Below, piece by piece: positions 1 to 6,309 of a stretch of 16,886 bases of DNA. The stretch covers positions 1 through 16,886 of the forward strand of contig CALELI010000124.1 of assembly GCA_937902455.1 (NCBI GenBank), read 5' to 3'. A program made the translations under genes and the position numbers. Within the stretch, counting starts at the first letter, position 1. Each line of letters starts with the position of its first letter. The stretch comes from an uncultured Prevotellaceae bacterium. Lineage in GTDB: Bacteria > Bacteroidota > Bacteroidia > Bacteroidales > Bacteroidaceae. The notes below the pieces were generated by a model that worked only from the letters and a program-made list of their open reading frames with translations, was not told where the DNA came from and searched no databases.

Positions 1-80
1 CAAGCTTGCTTGGCATTGCCGAGGTGCGAAGGAGGAAGACAAAAGTCAAAATCGCAAGAAATGAATTTATAGAACCCACC
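1..80. mobile_element. Right-hand end of a transposable element that continues left of the window
   Basis: Positions 62-80 read as the reverse complement of GGTGGGTTCTATAAATTCA. This 19-bp motif recurs at 4709-4727 and bounds the complete small element at 15637-15834. Similarity to the 4577-4727 copy runs about 35 bp inward (through GCAAGAAATG) and then stops. That fits this being the other end of a longer element, or a different member of the family. One frame stays open across the end (ending ...ARNEFIEPT, then on into flanking DNA), so it could hold the tail of a transposase, but I do not recognise the protein. The IS family is not assigned. Confidence 0.6.
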
Positions 81-181
81 TTAAATGTGCTTATATTCTG
101 CGAAAAAGTATATTTTTTCAAAAGATTTCGCTAATCATACGATTTTTCACCTATTGACTACCATGTTTATTGCTTATTTTT

Positions 182-216
182 CGTGGAAATGTATTAAATT
201 TTGATAGATTTCCACG
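182..216. promoter_or_regulatory. Inverted repeat upstream of the first ATPase promoter (possible operator)
   Basis: CGTGGAAAT (182-190) and ATTTCCACG (208-216) are perfect 9-bp inverted repeats with a 17-bp spacer. Pairing extends imperfectly outward and inward (TTCGTGGAAATGTA against TCCGTGGAAATCTA, two differences in 14). The dyad sits about 20 bp upstream of the -7 box at 237-244, a position suited to a dimeric regulator. No following T-run, so it is not terminator-like. Its function is inferred from position only. Confidence 0.4.
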
Positions 217-236
217 GACTATCGAATTATTTTTCG

Positions 237-244
237 TAACTTTG
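237..244 (+). promoter_or_regulatory. Bacteroidetes-type -7 promoter box for the ATPase/DUF5131 operon
   Basis: TAACTTTG followed by CA matches the Bacteroidetes primary-sigma -7 consensus TAnnTTTG. It lies 21 bp before the ATG at 265, giving a very short leader. No clear TTTG -33 box is seen at the usual distance. Confidence 0.6.
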
Positions 245-264
245 CAATCAAAAACGTATAAGAT

Positions 265-1707
265 ATGATTATAGGAAGAGAAAAAGAAATAGCTACACTG
301 CAAGGACTGCTTACTTCTGAAGAATCACAGTTTGTGGCAGTTTATGGAAGACGACGTGTCGGCAAGACATACCTCATTCGTGAGTCATACAACTATGACT
401 TCGTATTTCAGCATACAGGAACTTACGGAGCGACGAGGAAACAACAGTTGAGTGATTTCCGTGAGTCCCTGTATAATGCCGGCATGGGTAAATGTGCCAT
501 GCCTAAGACTTGGTCAGATGCCTTCCATCTGCTATGGGAATTTCTGAAGGCAATGCCTGTAGATGGAAAGAAGAAAGTTATCTTCATCGACGAATTGCCG
601 TGGATGGACACGCCAAAGTCCAACTTTGTGCGTTCGCTCGATCATTTCTGGAATGCATGGGCTACAACCCGTAAAGACATCATTCTTGTCATTTGCGGTA
701 GTGCTACCTCATGGATTATAGACAATGTAATCATGAACTATGGAGGTCTGCACAACCGATTGACATGCAAGGTACACCTTCAGCCATTCTGCCTTCGTGA
801 ATGTAAGCAGTACTGCGAATCAAAGAACCTGGGCTACAAAGACAGACAGATCCTTGAAGCTTATATGGCTCTCGGAGGAATACCATACTACTGGAGTTTC
901 CTGAAGAAAGGACAGAGCGTAGCTCAGAACTTCGACCGTATATTCTTCCAGACAGGTGGTGAGCTCTCGCAGGAATTTGATGCTCTCTATGCATCACTTT
1001 TTAAGAAGCCACGTCGCCATATTGCCATCATTACGGCACTCGCAAATAAAAAGAGTGGCTTACAGAGAGATGAGGTGTTGAAGGCATCCAAATTATCTGA
1101 CAATACCGATTTCTCGAAGGCACTCCAGGAACTGGAACAATGTGGCTTCATCCGTAAATATACTACGATAGGCAAGAAGAGTAAAGACGCTATCTATCAG
1201 CTGATAGACAACTATACATTATTCTATTTTGATTTCATACGTGAGAATGTAAATGGTGACGAACACTTCTGGACATCACAGACTGGAACGTCAATACATA
1301 CTGGCTGGGCTGGCAGAGCCTTTGAACGTGTCTGTATGCAGCATGTGAATCAGATTAAAGATGCACTCGGCTTCTCTGCTGTAGTAAGCAGTGTTCATTC
1401 TTGGTCATACAAGGGAGAGAAGGATCATGTAAGTAGAAAGAATATTCATAAAGGTGCCCAGATAGACCTGCTGATTGATCGAAATGATGATACCATCAAT
1501 CTCTGTGAAATCAAGTACACCAACTCGACATACACTATAACAGAGGAAGAAGATGAACGAATCAGAAACAGAAAGGAAGTGTTCATCCGTGAGACAGAGA
1601 CAAAAAAGACCGTTCTTCTCACAATGATAACAGCTTTCGGTTTAACGCCTGGTGGTTATGCAGATGATATACACTGCCAGTTGACTATGGCTGATTTGTT
1701 CAGATAG
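265..1707 (+). CDS. AAA ATPase with C-terminal DUF234-like (PD-(D/E)xK) nuclease-type domain
   Basis: A 480-residue protein of the ATPase_2/DUF234 kind, P-loop ATPases common in Bacteroidetes and archaea with no settled function. Visible parts: N-terminal IIGREKE; Walker A GRRRVGKT at residues 28-35; Walker B VIFIDE at 105-110; sensor-1 region CGSATSW at 144-150; a helical or winged-helix middle (about 240-310) containing FSKALQELEQCGFI; and a C-terminal region where QIDLLID (D401) and CEIKYT (E415, K417) form a D...ExK pattern typical of restriction-endonuclease-like folds. The start is fixed by the IGRE motif and by the promoter at 237-244. It is followed 17 bp later by the DUF5131 gene, so probably one operon. 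The length is normal and the gene looks intact. Binding and hydrolysis of ATP is expected; nuclease activity is only inferred. A distant paralogue lies at 3134-4492. Confidence 0.85.
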   Translation: MIIGREKEIATLQGLLTSEESQFVAVYGRRRVGKTYLIRESYNYDFVFQHTGTYGATRKQQLSDFRESLYNAGMGKCAMPKTWSDAFHLLWEFLKAMPVDGKKKVIFIDELPWMDTPKSNFVRSLDHFWNAWATTRKDIILVICGSATSWIIDNVIMNYGGLHNRLTCKVHLQPFCLRECKQYCESKNLGYKDRQILEAYMALGGIPYYWSFLKKGQSVAQNFDRIFFQTGGELSQEFDALYASLFKKPRRHIAIITALANKKSGLQRDEVLKASKLSDNTDFSKALQELEQCGFIRKYTTIGKKSKDAIYQLIDNYTLFYFDFIRENVNGDEHFWTSQTGTSIHTGWAGRAFERVCMQHVNQIKDALGFSAVVSSVHSWSYKGEKDHVSRKNIHKGAQIDLLIDRNDDTINLCEIKYTNSTYTITEEEDERIRNRKEVFIRETETKKTVLLTMITAFGLTPGGYADDIHCQLTMADLFR

Positions 1708-1724
1708 AAAGATATAATTGTCTT

Positions 1725-2447
1725 ATGTCACGCATCTACAATCCCTGGCATGGCTGCACGAAGGTAAGCCCTGGCTGTAAGCATTGCTATATGTTCCGCA
1801 TGGATGAGGAGCATGGCAAGGATCCGACTGTCATTGCTCCGACTGGAGATTTCTTACTGCCTGTGCAGAAGAACAGGCATAAGGAATGGAAGATACCATC
1901 GGGAGAAACGCTATATACCTGTTTCACATCAGACTTCTTCCACAAGGATGCGGACGGGATGCGTCAGGAAGTATGGGAAATGATCAGACAACGCAGTGAC
2001 TTGACATTCCTCATACCTACGAAGCGCATTGAACGAGTGGAAGAATGTCTTCCGAAGGACTGGGGCGAGTGTTACAGCAATGTGACTCTTGCCTGTACAA
2101 TAGAGAACCAGGAAATGTGTGACAAACGGATGCCAGTGTTCATCGGTTTGCCTTTCCGTCACAAGCAGATATTCTCTGAACCATTGCTGGAGGCAATAGA
2201 CTTCAGGGATTATCTCGTACGAGAAGTGTTCGACCTTATCAGCGTAGGAGGTGAATCCGGACCAGATGCCCGACCATGCGATTATAACTGGGTACTCGGC
2301 ATCCGTCAGCAATGCATCAAAAGCGGAACGCCGTTTCATTTCAAGCAGACTGGAGCTCGGTTCGTAATGAACGGCAGGACTTACTTTGTCGATCGTGACA
2401 AACAGTTGTCGCAAGCAAAGAAAGCCAACATAGACTGGATGCCATAA
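1725..2447 (+). CDS. DUF5131 (phage Gp37/Gp68-type) family protein
   Basis: A 240-residue protein recognisable from its N-terminus NPWHGCTKVSPGCKHCY, where C11, C18 and C21 form a C-x6-C-x2-C cluster, and from the GGESGP motif (175-180) followed by ARPCDYNWV and FHFKQTG. These are signatures of DUF5131, a family found in phages and mobile elements whose cysteine cluster recalls radical-SAM or Fe-S proteins. The biochemical role is not established. The gene starts 17 bp after the upstream ATPase stop, without its own visible promoter, so co-transcription is likely. It ends 12 bp from the end of the convergent gene on the minus strand with no terminator hairpin between. The three motif cysteines are intact, so it may be functional. 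Confidence 0.85.
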   Translation: MSRIYNPWHGCTKVSPGCKHCYMFRMDEEHGKDPTVIAPTGDFLLPVQKNRHKEWKIPSGETLYTCFTSDFFHKDADGMRQEVWEMIRQRSDLTFLIPTKRIERVEECLPKDWGECYSNVTLACTIENQEMCDKRMPVFIGLPFRHKQIFSEPLLEAIDFRDYLVREVFDLISVGGESGPDARPCDYNWVLGIRQQCIKSGTPFHFKQTGARFVMNGRTYFVDRDKQLSQAKKANIDWMP

Positions 2448-2459
2448 ATATCGGTTATT

Positions 2460-2732
2460 CTATATATGTAAGGTGTAGTAAGCGACACCCATATCCACGC
2501 AATAGCCTTCACGCATCAGCTTTCCACATTCGGAGCATCTTCTGCAAGTCCGGTCAGTGTCCCACCAATAGTCCACGAAGGATTCAGCGATAACGTCCTC
2601 ACTCGTGTTCTCATCCCACTTGTCGAGATAAAAACCTGCAAACTGCAATAACTCTGACTCTGTGTAGAGTTCCTTCTCTGTGCCACTGACCGCCTCAGTC
2701 AGTCGGCTCAAAATTGATTCTAATGTTGTCAT
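2460..2732 (-). CDS. Small zinc-ribbon-like protein, probably 3'-truncated
   Basis: A 90-residue acidic protein with a helical N-terminal half (SILSRLTEAV, SELLQFAGFYLDKW) followed by CRRCSECGKLMREGYC. C63, C66, C69 and C78 could bind one zinc ion. From memory, family members seen in Bacteroidetes phages and conjugative elements continue after the AYY motif with a second cysteine/histidine cluster (of the type CSDECLHKHY). Here the reading instead ends after AYYTLHI, so the second cluster seems lost. The break lies beside the 3' end of the convergent DUF5131 gene, which suggests that DNA arriving from that side removed the tail. A weak minus-strand -7 box (TAACCTTG, 2834-2827) lies about 95 bp upstream of the start. 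Function unknown; possibly a remnant. Confidence 0.6.
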   Translation of the reverse strand: MTTLESILSRLTEAVSGTEKELYTESELLQFAGFYLDKWDENTSEDVIAESFVDYWWDTDRTCRRCSECGKLMREGYCVDMGVAYYTLHI

Positions 2733-3016
2733 GTCGTTCGTTTTTTATTTCCCTTTCGTAGAATCTTCTACTTTCAGGAGTGATTAGAAATTATGTTGCC
2801 ACACAAAGGTGTTCCGTCCATCAGTGCAAGGTTAGGGCGCAAAATACTACCCGAATGGCTGTGGAGATTTTGAGACATACAGGATTGCTTGACCTTTCAC
2901 AGATACAGACAGAACATTTACCTTTGCAACACAATTTTATCACGCAGGAAAGTAGATACGAGAATAAGTTTGCCTTCAAAAGAAATGATAATATCAGAGG
3001 TAAAATGTTAAATTTA

Positions 3017-3054
3017 TGACCAAATTGGTTAATTTCAATTCATTTCTGACCAAA
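3017..3054. repeat. TGACCAAA direct repeats 30 bp apart upstream of the second ATPase
   Basis: TGACCAAA occurs at 3017-3024 and 3047-3054, exactly 30 bp apart (about three helical turns). The first copy is part of the near-palindrome ACCAAATTGGT. Both lie upstream of the promoter at 3082-3089. The geometry suits two regulator half-sites on one DNA face; the regulatory role is inference. Confidence 0.3.
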
Positions 3055-3058
3055 AACC

Positions 3059-3089
3059 TTGTGTATGTCAGGTTGATTTTGTAATTTTG
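3059..3089 (+). promoter_or_regulatory. Promoter of the second ATPase gene
   Basis: The -7 box TAATTTTG (3082-3089) matches TAnnTTTG and is followed by CAG. A partial -33 element, TTGTG, begins at 3059, roughly 20 bp upstream. The start codon at 3134 follows after an AT-rich leader of about 40 bases with two TATAGC repeats and no Shine-Dalgarno sequence. Confidence 0.55.
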
Positions 3090-3133
3090 CAGCCAAATGT
3101 TATAGCTGTAAAATTTATAGCCATAAAAAATAT

Positions 3134-4492
3134 ATGAAGAAATTCTACGATAGGATGCGCGAAATGGCCGAGCTTAAAGAGTTACAGCGTCAAGCTTACA
3201 ACGACTACTCACGGTTTGTTGTGCTCACAGGCAGAAGGCGTGTGGGTAAGACAAGTCTTGTCTATAAACTGATGAGCGAGACGCAGGAAGAAGCTCCTGG
3301 CTTGTATTTCTTTGTTGGCAGAAAGACAGAAACAGTTCTGGTCAGAACCTTCGTACAGGAGGTACGCGAAAAGCTTGGAGAGTTTGTTCCTGACGGAATG
3401 ACCTCTTTCCGTGAACTTTTCCAGATGATACTGGAAATTGGCAAGCGTAAGAAGTTCACACTCTTCATGGATGAGTTTCAGGAGTTTGACAACATAAACC
3501 CTGGTATCTTCAGCGACATGCAGGAACTGTGGGACGAATACAAGAAGCAAACAAATGTTTGCCTGATTGTGTCCGGCTCCATCTTCCGCATGATGGAAAA
3601 GATCTTCAAGGATGAAGAGCAGCCACTCTTCGGTAGGGATGATTGCACAATTAAGCTGAAGCCTTTCAATACAGAGACGATAAAGGAGATTCTTGGCGAT
3701 CACAAGCCTGATTACACCTCGGAAGACCTGCTGGCACTTTGGACGATTACAGGCGGTGTGGCTCGTTACATAGAGCTTCTGATGAATAACGGCTGTACAA
3801 ACGTAAAGAAGATGGTTCACTACGTTTGTTCAAGCGGTGACAGCTACTTTGTGGATGAAGGCAAGAAAATCCTTATCCAGGAGTTCGGCAAACAGTATGG
3901 CACGTATTTCAGCATCCTCGATCAGATAGCTCATGGCGATGTTACGCAGAGCGAGATAGAGGGTGCTCTCGGCATGAAGAGCCTTGGAGGACAGATGAAG
4001 ATACTCGAAGAGAAATACGGCATCATCAAGAAGAAGCGTCCTATCGGCGCCAAGGAAGGCAGCCAGACAGTACGCTATGAGATACAAGACAATTTCTTCC
4101 GCTTCTGGTTCCGCTACATACACAGGTATTCGGCTCTTATAGAGCTGCAGAACATGCCGGCACTGGAGAATATCATCACTAATGACTACACGACGTTCTC
4201 TGGCATAGCCCTTGAACGCTGGTTCCGTCAGAAGATGATGGAAAGCTGCCGATACAAGCAGATTGGCGGATGGTGGCAACCAAAGGGCGTAAACTCCAAA
4301 GGTAACAGCGATGACTTTGAGATTGACATCGTAGCAGAAACGCTTGAAGGCGATGTTGAAGCATACGAAGTTAAGCGCAATCCTCAGAAGTACTCTCCGG
4401 GCAGACTTGATGAGAAAGTCACAGAAATGAAGCAACGCCTGTTCCGTGGCAAAGAAGTCTTGAAAAGAGGTCTGTCAATGGAAGACATGTAA
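3134..4492 (+). CDS. AAA ATPase with C-terminal DUF234-like nuclease-type domain (second, divergent copy)
   Basis: A 452-residue ATPase_2/DUF234-type protein. Walker A GRRRVGKT is at residues 33-40, Walker B FTLFMDE at 108-114, and sensor-1 LIVSGS at 144-149. A winged-helix-like segment follows (about 250-300, with QSEIEGALGM and QMKILEEKYGI). The C-terminal region has FFRFWFRYI and then DFEIDIV (D398) and YEVKRN (E412, K414), the D...ExK pattern of restriction-like folds. It shares the Walker A octapeptide with the 265-1707 protein but differs in most of the rest, so it is an old paralogue or independent acquisition, not a recent duplication. It has its own promoter, appears intact, and is followed within 100 bp by mobile-element debris. 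DNA cleavage is possible but unproven; substrate and partner are unknown. Confidence 0.85.
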   Translation: MKKFYDRMREMAELKELQRQAYNDYSRFVVLTGRRRVGKTSLVYKLMSETQEEAPGLYFFVGRKTETVLVRTFVQEVREKLGEFVPDGMTSFRELFQMILEIGKRKKFTLFMDEFQEFDNINPGIFSDMQELWDEYKKQTNVCLIVSGSIFRMMEKIFKDEEQPLFGRDDCTIKLKPFNTETIKEILGDHKPDYTSEDLLALWTITGGVARYIELLMNNGCTNVKKMVHYVCSSGDSYFVDEGKKILIQEFGKQYGTYFSILDQIAHGDVTQSEIEGALGMKSLGGQMKILEEKYGIIKKKRPIGAKEGSQTVRYEIQDNFFRFWFRYIHRYSALIELQNMPALENIITNDYTTFSGIALERWFRQKMMESCRYKQIGGWWQPKGVNSKGNSDDFEIDIVAETLEGDVEAYEVKRNPQKYSPGRLDEKVTEMKQRLFRGKEVLKRGLSMEDM

Positions 4493-4576
4493 ACTGTACT
4501 ACATGAAGATTAGTCATATAGAACAACAGAAATCCGACAATGTAAAACAGACAATGCATACCCACTGCCATGAAAC

Positions 4577-4727
4577 GGCATCTTGCTGCTTGTCAGTCAG
4601 TCATGATGCCCGCATCACTGGCTTTGCCAGCTACGTCCTTATTTTGGGCTGAAGGCTCTCCCTTCCGCACAGCAATCTGCTCGGAACAAACCTCAAAGTC
4701 GCAAGAAATGAATTTATAGAACCCACC
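4577..4727 (-). mobile_element. Degraded end of the GGTGGGTTC-family transposable element
   Basis: Read on the minus strand from 4727, the sequence starts GGTGGGTTCTATAAATTCA. It then aligns with the left half of the complete element at 15637-15834 through shared blocks: TTTGTT.CGAGCAGATTGCTG, GCGGA.GGGAG, ATGCGGGCAT, GACTGACAA and CAGCAAGATG. Relative to that element, this copy carries about 40 extra bases around 4620-4660, including TGGCTTTGCCA, itself a short inverted repeat. Homology fades near 4577 and no opposite terminal repeat is seen at 4493-4577, so this copy is truncated. It abuts the broken IS66 tnpA frame. Confidence 0.65.
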
Positions 4728-5002
4728 TAAAGGAATACCCTCGTGAGATAGGTTTATGTTACTCAACTTATAACTACTGGCGCAAGAAATATCTTGCAGT
4801 GGAAGAATCTCATGAATTGGCTCCGATCAGTTTCATGAAGCAAGAGCACCCTTCCACAGATACCTTGCCTTTCGGCAGAGACCTCCCCTGTGGTGCCACG
4901 CTTCTGTTCCCCAATGGTCTTCGCGCCCATTTCGGTACAGGCACAGAGAGTTTGCTCATGGAATTGTTGGAGAAAAGTCTCGTGAGCCATGTTCTGCCTT
5001 AA
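4728..5002 (+). pseudogene. IS66-type tnpA remnant, N-terminus missing
   Basis: An open frame enters from the transposable-element boundary at 4727 and reads REIGLCYSTYNYWRKKYL, then APISF, and GATLLFPNGLRAHF before a stop at 5000-5002. This matches the C-terminal part of the small IS66 Orf1/TnpA protein, which starts with a helix-turn-helix. The usual N-terminal start is absent. A GTG at 4799 in the same frame is unlikely to be a real start because homology continues upstream of it. The 3' end overlaps the tnpB start by 14 bp, the usual translational-coupling layout in IS66 elements. Confidence 0.7.
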
Positions 5003-5258
5003 CGACACTATGCGCTACTATCTGTGTCCGGGAAGGACGGACATACGCAAGGGCATCAGTTCGCTGTGCGGAGTCGTGCACGAGAAGATGGGATGCGAGG
5101 TCAGGAACGGCGACGTGTTCATATTCATCGGCAGCAGCCGTAAGCTCATGAAGCTTCTTCATGCTGAAGACGGCGGCATGGTGATGTACGTGAAGCGACT
5201 CGAGGCTGGACGGTTCAAGTTGCCAGCGTATGATGAACAGTCAAAGACCTATCCGATA
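4989..5258 (+). pseudogene. IS66-type tnpB remnant, C-terminus missing
   Basis: The first 90 residues match the IS66 Orf2/TnpB family (PF05717): MRYYLCPGRTDIRKGISSLC, then GDVFIFIGSSRKLMKLL and the GGMVMYVKRLEAGRF segment. After residue 90 (near 5258) the frame stays open to 5399, but the sequence no longer resembles TnpB, which usually runs to about 115-120 residues. The large IS66 transposase gene (tnpC) that should follow is absent. The element is therefore a non-autonomous fragment, cut by a deletion or recombination near 5258. Confidence 0.75.
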
Positions 5259-5460
5259 CGCGAGTTCGGGATAAGAAAGAACGGAAACACACAAAATTAT
5301 TCCATGAAAGCTATACTATCTACACAAAAGACTGCTTCCTTCCGAGAGTGTTTTCAAAAGTTAAAAACGTTAAATTTTTACTATTTTCATCATCCATAGA
5401 ATCAATGCAATCATTTTCCTACCGTTTAATATACAAGTGACTAATATAAAGGCATTTACA

Positions 5461-5895
5461 TATATATTATAATATATTACTATCATAGTTACTGTCATAA
5501 CCCGCGCGCGCCCGCCCGAACCGCTTGCCGGAGTTTTAATCAAAATCGACATGAAAAGTCACAAAATCACAAAATCACAAAATCACAAAGTCACAAATTT
5601 TCGGGTATCTGTCTGCCTTTCCTGAAATTGGTTTGCAGTTTTGCTCGGGATCATAGTAAACTGGTACCGACCTGTAATCTGACTTGCAGCGCAAGGATGC
5701 TAAAATAATGAATATGAACAATGAAGGCCTTATTGCTCTCATGTTGCAAGGATGCGAAAACATAAACTTATAAACTTTGTAAACTTTACCTTTTTCCAGA
5801 CTTCATTCCGCGACTCGTTTAATCAAATTCCGGAATCGTCTCGGGCGGGCGCGCGGGTTATGACAGTAACTATGATAGTAATATTATAATATATA
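5461..5895. repeat. Long inverted repeat with AT-rich tips and GC-rich core
   Basis: The left arm (5461-5519) and right arm (5841-5895) are inverted copies. All 55 bases of the right arm match the left arm, the only differences being two 2-bp length changes (ATAT and GCGC slippage). Each arm runs from TATATATTATAATAT through TACTATCATAGTTACTG to CATAACCCGCGCG and CCCGCCCGA. ACTATCATAGT is itself a perfect dyad. Weaker pairing continues inward (CCGGAGTTTTAATCAAA against a similar inverted block ending at about 5815). The arms enclose about 320 bp. The layout suggests a MITE-like element or a cruciform- or hairpin-forming locus; no target-site duplication is evident. Confidence 0.75.
5556..5595. 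repeat. Five tandem copies of an 8-bp unit (AAATCACA)
   Basis: Units at 5556, 5564, 5572, 5580 and 5588 read AAGTCACA, AAATCACA three times, and AAGTCACA. The array lies just inside the left arm of the long inverted repeat. It is non-coding; slippage-prone. Confidence 0.8.
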
Positions 5896-5972
5896 TATAT
5901 AATATAGAGACCTCCGATTTACACTAAAAGTTTATAAAGTTTATAGGTTTATAAAGTTTACAAAGTTTATAA
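5768..5972. repeat. AAAGTTTAT nonamer array and its inverted partner
   Basis: At 5927-5970 an 8-9-bp unit repeats five times (AAAGTTTAT, AAAGTTTAT, AGGTTTAT, AAAGTTTAC, AAAGTTTAT). At 5768-5787, TTATAAACTTTGTAAACTTT is the exact reverse complement of 5953-5972, a perfect 20-bp inverted repeat that straddles the right arm of the larger inverted repeat. Confidence 0.75.
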
Positions 5973-6051
5973 ATTGACCCTCTAATCCACGTCTTCGAAA
6001 ATTTTTTCAAAAAAAGTCTGAAAATTATTTGGTGTAGTCCAAAATATTTCG

Positions 6052-6059
6052 TAACTTTG
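6052..6059 (+). promoter_or_regulatory. -7 box upstream of a structured leader
   Basis: TAACTTTG (6052-6059) fits the Bacteroidetes -7 consensus. TATTTGG about 20 bp upstream could serve as the -33 region. The predicted transcript starts near 6066 and soon forms a possible stem, GTCAGC (6073-6078) with GCTGAC (6108-6113). It has no clear gene before the next promoter at 6265. It may give a long leader for the gene at 6310 or a small RNA. Confidence 0.5.
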
Positions 6060-6240
6060 CAGCGCAAGTTAGGTCAGCGCGATTTCAGAAACGCTTGTCC
6101 CAGTCGGGCTGACAATGAAAAATGAAGAATAAAAAAGTGAACAAGGACAAATGAAATGCAAAATACTCGCGGTAGTCGTTTCGCTCATGCTCGAAATATC
6201 GTGCAGCCAATATTGCAGGTACTGAAAAAACTCAAAAAAA

Positions 6241-6272
6241 TTTTGTGTTTTGCTCACTTATTCGTAACTTCG
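6241..6272 (+). promoter_or_regulatory. Promoter of the secreted-protein gene at 6310
   Basis: TAACTTCG (6265-6272) is one base from the -7 consensus and is preceded by TTTTGTGTTTTG (6241-6252) as -33 element. It lies 37 bp before the ATG at 6310. Confidence 0.5.
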
Positions 6273-6309
6273 CACAACAATTAATAATAAGGTAAATAAA
6301 ACAATCAAT

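Larger units (their letters stand above)
2733..3133. other. Intergenic region between divergent genes
   Basis: This stretch of about 400 bp separates the minus-strand zinc-ribbon gene from the plus-strand second ATPase. I see no convincing protein gene. An open frame at 2780-3019 has no recognisable content and starts inside the leader of the opposite gene. The region holds a plus-strand -7-like box TACCTTTG (about 2918-2925), the better promoter at 3082-3089, a weak minus-strand box at 2834-2827, and two TGACCAAA direct repeats. Confidence 0.5.
5259..6309. other. Gene-free AT-rich stretch with repeats and promoters
   Basis: No protein gene of convincing length or content is visible between the tnpB break and the start at 6310. 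The stretch holds the long inverted repeat 5461-5895, an octamer array, a nonamer array with an inverted partner, and two promoter boxes. GCAAGGATGC also occurs as a direct repeat (5691-5700 and 5746-5755). A minus-strand frame at 5763-5575 and small plus-strand frames at 6151-6225 and 6156-6284 are too weak to call. Confidence 0.6.

Noticed and set aside
2780..3019. Plus-strand 79-codon open frame
   Set aside because: No recognisable motif, no promoter before it, and it spans the leader of the divergent minus-strand gene plus a better promoter region.
265..4492. Known restriction-modification or toxin-antitoxin system
   Set aside because: No methyltransferase, specificity subunit or toxin fold is visible; the nuclease-like C-termini alone are not enough.
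5556..5595. Possible CRISPR array (tandem short repeats)
   Set aside because: The 8-bp units are contiguous with no spacers; no cas genes are nearby.
5575..5763. Minus-strand 62-codon open frame inside the inverted-repeat element
   Set aside because: Ends in the octamer repeat, lacks a recognisable domain, and has no clear promoter. Kept only as a possible element-borne frame.
6156..6284. 42-codon frame downstream of the 6052 promoter
   Set aside because: Overlaps the next promoter and another frame (6151-6225), and its composition is unconvincing; a leader or RNA is as likely.
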